A DNA stretch of 64,000 nucleotides from WM-3-3 sp041660045 (GCA_041660045.1 JBAZXA010000011.1:1-64000), one strand, 5' to 3'; shown: positions 35,533-45,342, numbered from the stretch's first letter. A program made the numbers and translations. Notes: a model not told the origin generated them from the letters alone.

Positions 35533-36255
35533 TTAAATACCTTGCATTAGTTCTGCACCATGTTTTTTTAACCATAACCTTTGTTCCTGATAGGCTGGCA
35601 AATACTTAGCCACTAACTGCCAAAACAGCTTGGAATGGTTTCTGATTTTAAGATGGCAAAGTTCATGCACTACCACATATTCCAATACTTCAGGCGGTGC
35701 CATAATCAATAACCAATTAATATTAATATCATTATGGATACCACAGCTACCCCAGCGGCTTTTTTGCGCCTTAATCCGTACAACATTGGGCTTAAACGCT
35801 TGCTCTAGCACCCAGCGCTGAACGATTTGCTCCACCTCATGTTTGGCTTGTTTTTTTAGCCACTGTTCCAAGGCTTTTTTTATGGCATCGCTATTTTCCG
35901 TTGCTAATAAAGCGACAGGAACATACGCCGTTAAAGTATCATCAAATTCAATGCTAATTTTTTTTAAGGCCGATGCTTTTACCCTTAAACGCTGGACGAG
36001 TCCACGGTATAAAATTTCAGCACCCGCCTGGTAAATTTTAGGATCCTGCGCTAGCTTGCTGTTAGTTTTCTCCGCAATTTTTTCTAACGCCTGTTGTATC
36101 CAGTCTTGTTTAGCCGACACGAATTGATGGACGCTTAACTCAGCCACTTTTAGAGGCGCAACCACTTCTACCCTATTATGGCTAACCACAATACGTACCC
36201 GGCTAGCTTTTGGGCTACGTTTGATCTGATAATGAAAAGGCAGACTATTGGACAC
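35533..36255 (-). CDS. YgjP-like metallopeptidase-fold protein (DUF45)
   Basis: 240 residues, with the zinc motif HELCH in YVVVHELCHLKIRNHSKLFW and the upstream SRWGSCGIHNDININW typical of DUF45. Although it looks like a peptidase, E. coli YgjP has been described as a UTP diphosphatase, so the activity is open. It lies 4 bp after lapG in the same direction. Confidence 0.88.
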   Translation of the reverse strand: MSNSLPFHYQIKRSPKASRVRIVVSHNRVEVVAPLKVAELSVHQFVSAKQDWIQQALEKIAEKTNSKLAQDPKIYQAGAEILYRGLVQRLRVKASALKKISIEFDDTLTAYVPVALLATENSDAIKKALEQWLKKQAKHEVEQIVQRWVLEQAFKPNVVRIKAQKSRWGSCGIHNDININWLLIMAPPEVLEYVVVHELCHLKIRNHSKLFWQLVAKYLPAYQEQRLWLKKHGAELMQGI

Positions 36256-36259
36256 TAAT

Positions 36260-36928
36260 TTATTGGCTCTGCATACGTTGATTTAATTCTTGCCATAGGT
36301 TTAAACGTTCAGCATTGCCTAAGCGTTTACCCGAACCTCTGGATTTAGCGAGCCATAAACCATCACCGTTAAAGCTATACACCGGTATCAGGTCCCGGCG
36401 CTTAGTCGCAGGCTCTATCGCCGGAATCAAGTTATCCAAAACCAGTGGCACAGCTTTTGGATTTTCAAAGTAAGTTAATACCATATGAGCCTGGTTTAAT
36501 TTAAACGCCTTAACATAGGTTATGCGCATCTTACTTTCATCAACACCCAATTGTTTGAGGGTGAAATATTTGGCAATCGCAAAATCTTCACAATCCCCTC
36601 CTCCTGTGGCTAAAAACTCAATAGGGGTAGCCCAGTAATCTTCTGTTTTCCAATGCTCTATATCATTGACAAATACAACGTTTTCATTAAAAAAGCGATT
36701 TGCGCGTTGGAGTTTTTCTAAATCTGGCAAATTTTTTGCCGTTTGTAATAATTCTTCCCACTCAATAAAGCGTCTTTCTGCTTGTTCGCCATATTGCTTA
36801 CGGATTTGTAGAGTCAGTTCACTACTGATAGCACTTGTTATAAACACAACCAAGCCACAAAACCACAGCAAGCCTGTTTTGTTTGGGAGCAGGAAAAAAC
36901 CTAAACCACCAAATTTAGCGGCTTGCAC
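36260..36928 (-). CDS. lapG: LapG-like periplasmic transglutaminase-fold protease
   Basis: 222 residues, with an N-terminal signal or anchor (GLLWFCGLVVFITSAISS). The bacterial transglutaminase-like cysteine protease core has a Cys113-His148-Asp165 triad in GGGDCEDFA, NQAHMVLTY and PLVLDNLI. LapG cleaves the N terminus of large LapA-type adhesins when not held by LapD. Its start overlaps the lapD end by 14 nt, so release and control are cotranscribed. No LapA adhesin or its type I exporter is in the window. Confidence 0.9.
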   Translation of the reverse strand: MQAAKFGGLGFFLLPNKTGLLWFCGLVVFITSAISSELTLQIRKQYGEQAERRFIEWEELLQTAKNLPDLEKLQRANRFFNENVVFVNDIEHWKTEDYWATPIEFLATGGGDCEDFAIAKYFTLKQLGVDESKMRITYVKAFKLNQAHMVLTYFENPKAVPLVLDNLIPAIEPATKRRDLIPVYSFNGDGLWLAKSRGSGKRLGNAERLNLWQELNQRMQSQ

Positions 36929-38819
36929 CCGCTATGCCTATTGCCTTGATCATATCAAAATCTAGCTCCGAATAAATGTTTTCGGCCAAGATGTTTATGT
37001 CCAATAAGTCACCAACAACCATCATATTTTCAACAAAAGCAAATTTTTCTGTATCTTCGCTAATCCCATTTCCTAAGCATCTAGCGATACGGATATAATC
37101 CGGTTTAAGTGTTTTTGCAATTTCTATGGACATGGACACGGTCTCAAAGCGTTTTAACATTATCTTCGCGCCGTGGGCATGCACAAAAGCATCAAATTCT
37201 TTAAACAGCTTAAGCTCTTTTGCCGCTGCGTAAGCGGAAAAACTAAACACTAATCGGCTTGCAACCTTATGATGTTGTTGTAGCTTAGTAGCCAACCACA
37301 TTCGAAACTCAACATTTTTAATCGTCCTGATCGATAAACTGACCGCTATCGAAGCATCATCCCCTTGAGTTTCCAGATGCTCTAACATTTGTCCCAAAAC
37401 ATCCTTATCGAGCTCAACAATTTTTTCAAACTTTTCAGCGATGGCAACAAACGTGCCAATAGGGATCAATTCCCCTGAAGCATCAATTACTTTAATAAAG
37501 GCATCTTCCATTAAAATGCCACCCGTCTTAAAGTTTTCAGTTGGCGATATACACTCAATCTTATAACTTTTGCGCTCGATGATATCGAACACTAAAGCTT
37601 TCCAGGCCGCAGTATCCTTGGCTTGCTCATCGCGCACCCGGATATAATAACTATTGGCTCCTATGAGCTTAGCTTGCTCATAGGCTTCAGTAGCTGCGGC
37701 CAAAGTGCCAGCTGTGGTTTCCATCGGATTAAACGCGGTTACGCCAATATGGGCAATATCATGTTTTTGGTATCGGCCACCTAATTCAGTAAGTGCCAGT
37801 GCTATCGCCTTAGCGATCTGCTCGGCTTGGCTGACTACCAAACCTTTTGCCAAGATAGCGAAATCACCGCCAAAAAAGTGGTAAATCTTAATGTCATATT
37901 CGGCAAACTCTAGGGCTGTTTGTTGTAAGGTTTGTGCACATTCCAATAAAAACTGGTCGATGGTCGCGCTATCATGTTCTTTACTCATCGCCTTAAGGCC
38001 ATCAATTTTTGTCAAAAACACAAAGGCATTATTGTTTTCCATAAACAATTTTTTCATATCGGTTTCAAAGCTGCTTTTTTTCTCTAAGCGTGTAACATTA
38101 TCTTCATGCAGCTTTTTGCCTAGCTCCTCAAGTTTATGGTTGAGGTTTTTTATCAATGTACTAATTTTTCTGGACATCTTATTCATGGAATTAGCTACAT
38201 TTCTTACCTCCAATGTCCATGGCAGCGGCTCTATCGTATCAAATTCACCTTCAGAGATTTTCACAGCCAGCAAATTAATGTTTTTTAAGGGTAATAAAAT
38301 GAACCTCAAGACAAAAAACAGCAAAAACACGGACACTACAAAAGCCACTGCGGAATACACCAACGCCATTTTGGCTTGTTGAAAAAGTTTTAAATATGCA
38401 TAGCCCGGGTTAATACTAACGGAAATCACGCCTCCGATGCTCCAGCCAGAATTAATTTCACTTTTTGCCACGGCAGTGTTTAAAGGCAACATGCGCATAA
38501 ACCATGCTGGCACATTTTTAGTTTCCACATCATTGGTGCGGTTTACTAACTCTTTCGCGTCAGAATTGACTAACTTAATTTCCTTATAATAACCTCGATC
38601 AAATATCGCTCCGATCATGGTTTGCAAAATGGGGTCGGCTTGGTTAGCAATATAGGGACTAAGTGACAAACCAAGCGAGGTTGCGGTATCTTGCGCATGA
38701 ATTTCTGATTCAATTTGCAAGTAATTTTTTATGTTATTCACACTGATCACAAAATTAAGGGAGAAAACCATCAAAAATAATGCCGTAATTAAGCCCAACA
38801 GTTGTTTGGATAAAGTCAT
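36915..38819 (-). CDS. lapD: LapD-like inside-out c-di-GMP receptor (HAMP, degenerate GGDEF and EAL)
   Basis: 634 residues. One N-terminal helix (LLGLITALFLMVFSLNFVIS), a periplasmic LapD_MoxY-type output domain, a second helix at about 150-172 and HAMP (LPLKNINLLAVKISEGEFD) are followed by GGDEF- and EAL-fold domains whose signature motifs are lost: FFGGDFAIL instead of GGDEF, and TGGILMEDAFIKV where EALLR is expected. This is the LapD pattern: it binds c-di-GMP and sequesters LapG. It forms an operon with lapG and the ygjP-like gene. Confidence 0.9.
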   Translation of the reverse strand: MTLSKQLLGLITALFLMVFSLNFVISVNNIKNYLQIESEIHAQDTATSLGLSLSPYIANQADPILQTMIGAIFDRGYYKEIKLVNSDAKELVNRTNDVETKNVPAWFMRMLPLNTAVAKSEINSGWSIGGVISVSINPGYAYLKLFQQAKMALVYSAVAFVVSVFLLFFVLRFILLPLKNINLLAVKISEGEFDTIEPLPWTLEVRNVANSMNKMSRKISTLIKNLNHKLEELGKKLHEDNVTRLEKKSSFETDMKKLFMENNNAFVFLTKIDGLKAMSKEHDSATIDQFLLECAQTLQQTALEFAEYDIKIYHFFGGDFAILAKGLVVSQAEQIAKAIALALTELGGRYQKHDIAHIGVTAFNPMETTAGTLAAATEAYEQAKLIGANSYYIRVRDEQAKDTAAWKALVFDIIERKSYKIECISPTENFKTGGILMEDAFIKVIDASGELIPIGTFVAIAEKFEKIVELDKDVLGQMLEHLETQGDDASIAVSLSIRTIKNVEFRMWLATKLQQHHKVASRLVFSFSAYAAAKELKLFKEFDAFVHAHGAKIMLKRFETVSMSIEIAKTLKPDYIRIARCLGNGISEDTEKFAFVENMMVVGDLLDINILAENIYSELDFDMIKAIGIAGASR

Positions 38820-38840
38820 GATTTTCGTCCCTTTGTAATT

Positions 38841-39236
38841 TTATTGGTTAACCATATGTGCCGCCAAGGGTGCAAAAGCTTGTATCAAAGTTTCCCTCAC
38901 ATTAGCCTCCATTGGTATATCGTTCAGTGCCTTAATCATACACATCATCCATTCGTCTTTTTCTTTGACCCCCACTTTAAAAGGGAAATGACGTTGCCGT
39001 AATCTGGGATGCCCGTATTCTTGTACAAATAAATCGGGGCCACCTAACCAACCAGAGAGATATTTAAACAGTTTAACTTGTGCCGATGCCAAACTTTCAC
39101 CATGCACAGCCCGCACTGCCTTAGCCTCGGGTAATGTGTCCATATAAAAATAAAAACGTTCAACTAACGTTGCAATGGCTTTCTCTCCCCCAATCAATTC
39201 GTAAGTCGTTTTTTCATTGTTAATTGCGTCTGACAT
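38841..39236 (-). CDS. Group II truncated hemoglobin
   Basis: 131 residues from the ATG at 39236 (MSDAINNEKTTYELIGGEKA); the frame opens 42 bp earlier. Truncated globin features are ELIGGEKAIATLVERFYFYM, the proximal His region EYGHPRLRQRHFPFKV, and WMMCMIKAL (Trp G8), which indicate group II. It would bind O2, NO or similar ligands at haem. It sits 21 bp before lapD in the same direction. Confidence 0.9.
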   Translation of the reverse strand: MSDAINNEKTTYELIGGEKAIATLVERFYFYMDTLPEAKAVRAVHGESLASAQVKLFKYLSGWLGGPDLFVQEYGHPRLRQRHFPFKVGVKEKDEWMMCMIKALNDIPMEANVRETLIQAFAPLAAHMVNQ

Positions 39237-39355
39237 TCTTAATCCTAGTATCTTAATGCTTAAAAAACTAATCACCAATTTTTAGCGCTACTTTCGAAAC
39301 TCCTGTACCATCTAATTGTCTATACTAATGTTACTAATTTCCGGAGCCTTAAAAA

Positions 39356-40024
39356 ATGAGATTAAATACCGCTGTTTCACATTCTGAAGCTAATTCATTA
39401 GCCTCGAACAAAGTCCTCAAAAATACATATTTACTGCTCTCAATGACTTTGCTGTTTAGCGCCATGACAGCAGGTGCAGCAATGTACCTTAACTTACCCC
39501 ATCCCGGCATAATTATCACCTTAGTGGGTTATTTTGGCCTGTTATTTTTAACTGAAAAGTTCCGCAATAGTAGCCTAGGCTTAGTCTTTGTCTTCGCACT
39601 TACCGGCTTTATGGGTTTAACTTTAGGCCCTATCTTAAACCAGTATGTTAACGTTTACAGCAATGGCAACCAACTTATACTGACCGCACTGGGTGGCACA
39701 GGTGTGATATTTTTAGCCCTGTCTGCTTATGCGATGACTAGCCGTAAAGATTTCAGCTTTATGGGTGGCTTTTTAATGGTTGGCATATTGGTCGCTTTTT
39801 TAGCAGGCATCGGTGCCTTAGTCTTTGCGATACCTGGTTTGGCGCTGGCTGTGTCTGCGATGTTTATCTTACTCATGTCTGGCATGATACTGTATCAAAC
39901 AAGTGCAATTATTCATGGCGGTGAGACCAATTACATTTCTGCAACCGTTACTTTATATGTTTCTATATATAATTTGTTTATGAGTTTATTACAATTACTA
40001 GGTGTTTTTAGCGGCGACGATTAA
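39356..40024 (+). CDS. Bax inhibitor-1/YccA family membrane protein
   Basis: 222 residues with seven hydrophobic segments. Family features are NKVLKNTYLLLSMTLLFSAM, FALTGFMGLTLGP, the helix YQTSAIIHGGETNYISATV and VSIYNLFMSLLQLLGVFSG. E. coli YccA modulates FtsH, and hflCK are also in this window. A bidirectional hairpin follows. Confidence 0.92.
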   Translation: MRLNTAVSHSEANSLASNKVLKNTYLLLSMTLLFSAMTAGAAMYLNLPHPGIIITLVGYFGLLFLTEKFRNSSLGLVFVFALTGFMGLTLGPILNQYVNVYSNGNQLILTALGGTGVIFLALSAYAMTSRKDFSFMGGFLMVGILVAFLAGIGALVFAIPGLALAVSAMFILLMSGMILYQTSAIIHGGETNYISATVTLYVSIYNLFMSLLQLLGVFSGDD

Positions 40025-40049
40025 TCCTTAACCAGACTAAAACGCCCAT

Positions 40050-40082
40050 AGCCAATAAGCCATGCATTTAGGCTTATTGGCT
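40050..40082. terminator. Bidirectional terminator between the BI-1 gene and the motility operon
   Basis: AGCCAATAAGCC pairs perfectly with GGCTTATTGGCT (12 bp, 9-nt loop) between the convergent ends of the YccA-like gene and the DUF2802 gene. Flanking U-runs are weak. Confidence 0.65.
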
Positions 40083-40163
40083 AACGCTAACCCTATTAAC
40101 ACCAGTCACTAGAACTAATCAGTTGTGTACCACCCTGCCATAACAGCACCTGGCTAATTACCG

Positions 40164-40553
40164 TTATCGCTGTTGCCCTGCACCATGAAGCCGAATCAAC
40201 AAAGCCGCCTCATCTTGACTTAAACCACTATTTTGCATTAATTCATTAACACTTGCGCCGCTGCGGACTTTTTGGATAACACCGCCATAAGGATGTGAAC
40301 TTTGGTCTACAAACTGCTGCTCACTCAGTTTAATGAGTAGCTCACCAATTTGCGCATCAGTATGTTCTATCCGATGATCTACCTTAACAGCCGCCTTACA
40401 TAAACCCGCAACATCGTTTTTGTTGGCCTCTAAAGTTTCCACCAGCCCTGCCAATTGCCGTTTCAACTTAATCTGGGCTAATACTAACCCTACCAAGACC
40501 ATGATAAAAACCACGTTAATCACTGTTAACGCGATTACAAGCCAATTAGCCAT
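40164..40553 (-). CDS. DUF2802 protein at the end of the motility operon
   Basis: 129 residues: one N-terminal transmembrane helix (LVIALTVINVVFIMVLVGLV), a coiled-coil-like linker, and a C-terminal helix-turn-helix-like segment (GASVNELMQNSGLSQDEAALLIRLHG). This is DUF2802, commonly found at the end of chemotaxis and flagellar operons in gammaproteobacteria. Its start overlaps the stop of the 55-codon gene before it. Confidence 0.85.
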   Translation of the reverse strand: MANWLVIALTVINVVFIMVLVGLVLAQIKLKRQLAGLVETLEANKNDVAGLCKAAVKVDHRIEHTDAQIGELLIKLSEQQFVDQSSHPYGGVIQKVRSGASVNELMQNSGLSQDEAALLIRLHGAGQQR

Positions 40554-40720
40554 TAAACGATTTCATCAATATGTTCATTGCTTTCGCCTTCTGTGTCGTG
40601 CTCAGGTTTGTGTTCTTTAGGTAAGGGATGGTCAGGCTGGTCTTTAGCCTCTTTTTCATGCTTGATCTTAACCGTTTTAAGGATAGCTGGCGTGGCTTTG
40701 ATTGCATCTATTTGTATCAT
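40553..40720 (-). CDS. Small charged protein in the motility operon (55 codons)
   Basis: Starts at the ATG at 40720, with GGTGAG seven bases upstream, 12 bp after the motB stop. Its TAA overlaps the ATG of the DUF2802 gene (TAATG), so it is translationally coupled. The peptide starts MIQIDAIKATPAILKTVKIK and continues with a very charged, proline-containing tail (KDQPDHPLPKEHKPEHDTEG). There are no membrane segments and no recognised family. Placement and coupling, rather than homology, support it as a real gene. Confidence 0.6.
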   Translation of the reverse strand: MIQIDAIKATPAILKTVKIKHEKEAKDQPDHPLPKEHKPEHDTEGESNEHIDEIV

Positions 40721-40732
40721 GACGCTCACCTG

Positions 40733-41587
40733 TTATTCCTGTTTCACCACTGTTGGTGCCAAATTCAGTAACTTTGCGCGCTCTGCATCACTTGCACCAT
40801 AGCGTGCAAATGCTTGTGACATTAGCACCAACGCCACTCGCCGGTTTTTAAACCGGCCTTGTTCATCGACATTATCGGCTATAGGATGAAACTCACCATA
40901 TCCAATAGCCGATAATCTTGTAGGATCAATACCTTGTTTAACAAATTCTTGCACGACACTGGTTGCGCGTGCGGCTGACAAATTCCAATTAGAGGGGAAT
41001 TTAATGGTCTCAATGGGAATATTATCAGTATGCCCTTCAACATTAATAACATTTGGAAATGGCTTAATAACTTCTGCTATTTTTTCCAACACCGGCAAGG
41101 CTTTTTTAGACAAATCAGCCTCTCCGCTCAAAAATAACAATTCACTGCTCATTTCTAATTCCACCCAATAATCAAACTTTTTGATATTGACCAGTTTTTC
41201 ATCGATAAAAGGTTGTAAGGCAACCTCAAATTGTTCGGACACTTCGGTCAGCAGTTTCCTTTCTTTTATAATTTCTGCGCTGAGCTCTTGTTTTTTATCC
41301 TGTTCAGCATCAGTAGTACTGGGGTTCTCTAACTGTATCGGCTGGATAGTTGTCGGTACTGAACCGACCTGTATTGGTTCCGGGACATTGCCTATTTGTT
41401 CACGATTGGCAAAGGCGTCGTTTAAGGATTCCGATAAGGTTTTATATTTACCCTCATTCACCGAAGAAATGGCATACATCACAACAAAAAAAGCAAACAA
41501 TAATGTCACAAAGTCAGCATAAGACAGCACCCAACGTTCATGCCCGCCAGATTCTTCCAACTCCTGCCGTTTCCGCCGCCTAGCCAT
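40733..41587 (-). CDS. motD: Flagellar stator protein MotB/MotD
   Basis: 284 residues. The single transmembrane helix WVLSYADFVTLLFAFFVVMY carries the essential proton-accepting Asp, and the C-terminal OmpA-like peptidoglycan-binding domain contains NVEGHTDNIPI and LSAIGYGEFHPIADN. The start lies 2 bp after the motA stop. The MotC/MotD naming follows the fliA-motC-motD order of pseudomonads. Confidence 0.94.
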   Translation of the reverse strand: MARRRKRQELEESGGHERWVLSYADFVTLLFAFFVVMYAISSVNEGKYKTLSESLNDAFANREQIGNVPEPIQVGSVPTTIQPIQLENPSTTDAEQDKKQELSAEIIKERKLLTEVSEQFEVALQPFIDEKLVNIKKFDYWVELEMSSELLFLSGEADLSKKALPVLEKIAEVIKPFPNVINVEGHTDNIPIETIKFPSNWNLSAARATSVVQEFVKQGIDPTRLSAIGYGEFHPIADNVDEQGRFKNRRVALVLMSQAFARYGASDAERAKLLNLAPTVVKQE

Positions 41588-41589
41588 TG

Positions 41590-42348
41590 CTAAAACTTAT
41601 TGTTGTCATGTAAATAGCCACTTAATTTAAGTTCAATATTGCGTGGGTTTTCACCTTCAGCAATTGAGACAATACCCTCTATCATCAATTCTTTGGCTTG
41701 GCTTAGAATTAATATATTTAATTTCAGCTTATGCGCAATAGGTAAAAAAATCAGGTTAGCCGACGCCACGCCATAAATGGTTGCCACAAAAGCCGTGGCA
41801 ATACCCTCACCCAATAACCTTGGGTCCGCTAAGTTTTGCATCACATGGATCAAGCCCATCACCGCGCCAATAATGCCAATGGTAGGCGCATAGCCACCCA
41901 TTGCTTCAAACAGCTTTGCCGCTTGCAAATCGCGCTCTTCCTTGGCATTTAATTCAACTTCCAGCACATCACGGATAACCCCAGGCTCATTACCATCAAC
42001 CAATAGTTGTAAACCCTTATTAATGAACATGTCTTTTTTTTCCTTAAACATTTCATTTTCTAAGCCCAGCAAGCCTTCTTTACGGGCAACCGTGCTCCAA
42101 CCCACGACTTTGCTGATTTGCATTTTTAAATTAAGCTTAGGCGGCTGAAATACCCACTTCAGCATTTTCATACTTCGCATAAACACTAATGGCGGAAATT
42201 GCAACATACTGGCCCCTAAGGTGCCACCCAACACGATAATAGCTGCAGGGCCATTCCATAATGCTCCCAGAATGCCGCCATCGAGAAGATTGCCAAGCAA
42301 TATGGCGCCGACTCCAACGATAATGCCTAAGATACTTAATGCATCCAT
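41590..42348 (-). CDS. motC: Flagellar stator protein MotA/MotC
   Basis: 252 residues with four hydrophobic segments. Family features are LGGTLGASMLQFPP, the cytoplasmic loop, GGYAPTIGIIGAVMGLIHVM (conserved Pro) and GIATAFVATIYGVASANLIFLP. It pairs with MotD to drive rotation. It lies between fliA and motD in the same operon. Confidence 0.94.
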   Translation of the reverse strand: MDALSILGIIVGVGAILLGNLLDGGILGALWNGPAAIIVLGGTLGASMLQFPPLVFMRSMKMLKWVFQPPKLNLKMQISKVVGWSTVARKEGLLGLENEMFKEKKDMFINKGLQLLVDGNEPGVIRDVLEVELNAKEERDLQAAKLFEAMGGYAPTIGIIGAVMGLIHVMQNLADPRLLGEGIATAFVATIYGVASANLIFLPIAHKLKLNILILSQAKELMIEGIVSIAEGENPRNIELKLSGYLHDNNKF

Positions 42349-42357
42349 TATTTAGCC

Positions 42358-43089
42358 TTAATGTGCTTCCAACCAATCGGTTAATCTTGCACGTAACCTC
42401 AAAATTGCCTGGCTGCTAATTTGGCTAACCCGGGATTCGGTAATATTGAGCACTTCGCCAATTTCCCGTAAATTCAGTTCATCATCATAATACAAAGAAA
42501 TCACTAATCGCTCGCGCTCTGGCAATGCCATAATCGCTTCTGCTAAGGCCTGTTGAAAACCAGCACGGCTTATATTTTCAAACGGGCTTGCACTCGCTTC
42601 AGAAACCACATTTAAATAATCGTCACCTGTTTCGGAAAGTTCCTCCACACTAAACAGATGCACGCTGGTTGAATCTTGCAATATTTGATTATATTCAGCC
42701 AGCGAAATGCCTAGATGGCTAGCCACTTCTACATCTTTAGCTTCCCTGCCCTGCTGGCTTTCCAATACACGGATAGCTTCAGTGACCATGCGGGCCTTTT
42801 TATGTACCGAACGCGGTGTCCAATCAGAACGCCGAACCTCATCTAACATAGCGCCCCGAATGCGGATACTGGCATAAGTTTCAAAACTGGCGCCTTGCGT
42901 TGCATCAAAATTTTTAATAGCTTCCAGCAAGCCCAACATGCCAGACTGGATTAAATCATCAACTTGTACGGTATCCGGCAATTTACCTAATAAATGATAG
43001 GCAATACGCTTAACCAGTGGCACATGCTGTAATACCAAACTGTCCGTGCCACCTGCCTGGACAGCGGTGTACATGGCCACTCCATTCAT
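42358..43089 (-). CDS. fliA: Flagellar sigma factor FliA (sigma-28)
   Basis: 243 residues. Regions 2 to 4 of sigma-28 are intact: VDDLIQSGMLGLLEAIKNFD, ASFETYASIRIRGAMLDEVR and the C-terminal LNLREIGEVLNITESRVSQI helix-turn-helix. It directs late flagellar promoters. The ATG at 43089 overlaps the flhG stop. Confidence 0.97.
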   Translation of the reverse strand: MNGVAMYTAVQAGGTDSLVLQHVPLVKRIAYHLLGKLPDTVQVDDLIQSGMLGLLEAIKNFDATQGASFETYASIRIRGAMLDEVRRSDWTPRSVHKKARMVTEAIRVLESQQGREAKDVEVASHLGISLAEYNQILQDSTSVHLFSVEELSETGDDYLNVVSEASASPFENISRAGFQQALAEAIMALPERERLVISLYYDDELNLREIGEVLNITESRVSQISSQAILRLRARLTDWLEAH

Positions 43090-43955
43090 GCAACATCCTG
43101 TGCGCCATATTGAACCATGCGCTCAATAAAAAATTCTAAATAACCGCCGGCCTCAGTTTTAACAGGCCATGACGATATTTTTTCAGTAATCGCCTTAATG
43201 GCCAGTGCCGCCTTACTTTTAGGAAACGCCGCCATTACAGGGGTTTGTTTTTGTACCGATTTACGCAAAAATTCATCATAAGGCACAGCACCAACAAATT
43301 GCAGGCTGACATCTAAATAACGGTCTGTCACTTTAGTGAGTTTCTGGAATAGCTGTTGCCCTTGTTGCGGACTTTGCACCATATTCGTCACCACATGAAA
43401 ATTAGATAAGCCGTAATCCCTGTTTAACAGCTTGATAAAGGCATAGGCATCAGTCAATGAGGTAGGCTCATCACAAACCACAACTATAATCTCTTGGCTA
43501 GCCCGGGCGAAATTTACCACCCCGGCAGAAATGCCAGCGGCAGTATCGACAATCAAGACATCCAAGTCTTGGTCTAGATCACTGAATGCCCGGATTAAGG
43601 TGGCTTGCTCCAAAGTAGATAATTCGGACATTTTTTGAATGCCGGATGCCCCAGGTATCACTTTTAGGCCTGAAGGTGCCTCCACCATAATTTCTGCCAG
43701 CGACATTTCGCCGCTGACGACATGCGACAAGTTAAACTTAGGGTAGATGCCTAATAAGATATCGACATTGGCCAAACCCATATCGGCATCCAGTAAAGCG
43801 GTTTTTTTACCGGCTTGCGCAAAAGCAATCCCCATATTGACCGATAAATTGGTTTTACCTACACCACCTTTACCACTTGTTACCGCAATGACGCGCACAG
43901 GTTTAAGTTTGTTCATATTTCGGATTCCAGCTGCCTGATCAAATTGCTTATGCAT
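43086..43955 (-). CDS. flhG: Flagellar number regulator FlhG (FleN)
   Basis: 289 residues from the ATG at 43955 (MHKQFDQAAGIRNMNKLKP); the frame opens 81 bp earlier inside flhF. The deviant Walker A is SGKGGVGKTNLSVN, with ALLDADMGLANVDILLG and VIVDTAAGIS, all typical of this MinD/ParA-like ATPase. FlhG limits the number of polar flagella together with FlhF. It overlaps flhF by 8 nt. Confidence 0.95.
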   Translation of the reverse strand: MHKQFDQAAGIRNMNKLKPVRVIAVTSGKGGVGKTNLSVNMGIAFAQAGKKTALLDADMGLANVDILLGIYPKFNLSHVVSGEMSLAEIMVEAPSGLKVIPGASGIQKMSELSTLEQATLIRAFSDLDQDLDVLIVDTAAGISAGVVNFARASQEIIVVVCDEPTSLTDAYAFIKLLNRDYGLSNFHVVTNMVQSPQQGQQLFQKLTKVTDRYLDVSLQFVGAVPYDEFLRKSVQKQTPVMAAFPKSKAALAIKAITEKISSWPVKTEAGGYLEFFIERMVQYGAQDVA

Positions 43956-45342
43956 AACTCTGCGCCATCCAGTTGTTATAACTGACATCACCAGTATAGT
44001 TGCTTTCTGAAATTGCATCTGTGACACACTGGCCAATTAATGCTTTCGCGGATGCCCTGTGCATATCTTCCGGCACTTGTTGGCCATCAGTGACAAACAT
44101 TAAGGGCAAGTTTTGTTCAATTACCGCTGATAAAGCCGCTCCTATAGAGGCCGCCTCATCAAGTTTGGTCAACAAGCTGTATTGTGGTTCAAAGATCTGG
44201 AAAGCATCAATTATTTGGTTCATCGCACGGTACTCGGTCGCAGCAGACATGACCAAACAAGTCTTAATGGCAATATTGCTTTGTTGCAAAGTGTTTATTT
44301 GTTCGGTCAATTTCATCGAACGCTGGCTCATGCCCGCAGTATCAATCAACACCAAACGTTTATCTGAAAACTCATGGATAAGATTACGCAATTCCACGGG
44401 GCTGGACGCCACCCGAACAGGAATACCTAAAATTCGGCCATAAGTGTTTAATTGTTCGTGTGCACCGATGCGGTAATTGTCGGTCGTAATTAAGGCCACT
44501 TGCCTTGAGCCGTGCTTAAGGATAAATTTTGCGGCCAACTTTGCCACGCTAGTGGTTTTGCCTACGCCGGTTGGGCCAACCAAGGCCACAATACCACCTG
44601 ATTCTAATAAACCGCCATCTGCCACCGGCAACACTTTCACCAGCATGTCTTGCGCTTTACTGAAAGCAGACTCAAGCTCTGGAAGGTTGCCTAAACGTTC
44701 CGCTATTTTCACCGTTAATTTTTTTGAGATACCCATAACCGCCAAACGTTGCATTAATTCTTGCTTAACTGAGTTTTCTTTTCCACCCACGGTTAAGCTA
44801 GCCTCTAAAAGACGGTTATCAAACGCTGCCCTAAGACTTTTAAGCTCTTTGCTCATTTCCATCAACAGCTTATCGGAAAAATTGCTATTTTTTGCTTCTG
44901 CGTTGTTAGTGGTAAAACTGATTTGTTCCCTATCTTTTAAATTTTTTTGTTCAGCTTCTGCCTCCGTGGTACGAAGATGGATTTTTTCAGCATAGCCCAC
45001 ATACTGGTCTACTTGCCGACGCATAGGACGTTGTTCAGTCATGATCTCTGGCGCTTTTTTCCGTTCACTGCTGATAATGTGTAAATGTTTTTTTTCAGCT
45101 TCAAAATCAGGCATCTCAAAAACTTTGTTCTCCAAGTCAGGCATTAAGCCTAGCTGTTCAGTCGCAGCTTGCTTCTGTAATTTGTTATGTACCAATTGCT
45201 CATCAAAATCTCGTGCCGCCACAATCTCGACACCGTCATCAACCGACCGGTTCGACAAAATGACAGCATCGGCGCCGAGTTCATCACGTACCATCCGCAT
45301 GGCTTGACGTATATCTGCTGCAAAAAAACGTTTTATTTTCAT
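43948..45342 (-). CDS. flhF: Flagellar placement GTPase FlhF (SRP family)
   Basis: 464 residues. A basic N-terminal domain and variable linker precede the SRP-type NG domain with G1 VGPTGVGKTTSVAKLAA, then LITTDNYRIGAHEQL, VLIDTAGMSQRS and LTKLDEAAS. FlhF marks the pole for flagellum assembly, which implies polar flagella. It lies between flhA and flhG. Confidence 0.95.
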   Translation of the reverse strand: MKIKRFFAADIRQAMRMVRDELGADAVILSNRSVDDGVEIVAARDFDEQLVHNKLQKQAATEQLGLMPDLENKVFEMPDFEAEKKHLHIISSERKKAPEIMTEQRPMRRQVDQYVGYAEKIHLRTTEAEAEQKNLKDREQISFTTNNAEAKNSNFSDKLLMEMSKELKSLRAAFDNRLLEASLTVGGKENSVKQELMQRLAVMGISKKLTVKIAERLGNLPELESAFSKAQDMLVKVLPVADGGLLESGGIVALVGPTGVGKTTSVAKLAAKFILKHGSRQVALITTDNYRIGAHEQLNTYGRILGIPVRVASSPVELRNLIHEFSDKRLVLIDTAGMSQRSMKLTEQINTLQQSNIAIKTCLVMSAATEYRAMNQIIDAFQIFEPQYSLLTKLDEAASIGAALSAVIEQNLPLMFVTDGQQVPEDMHRASAKALIGQCVTDAISESNYTGDVSYNNWMAQSYA

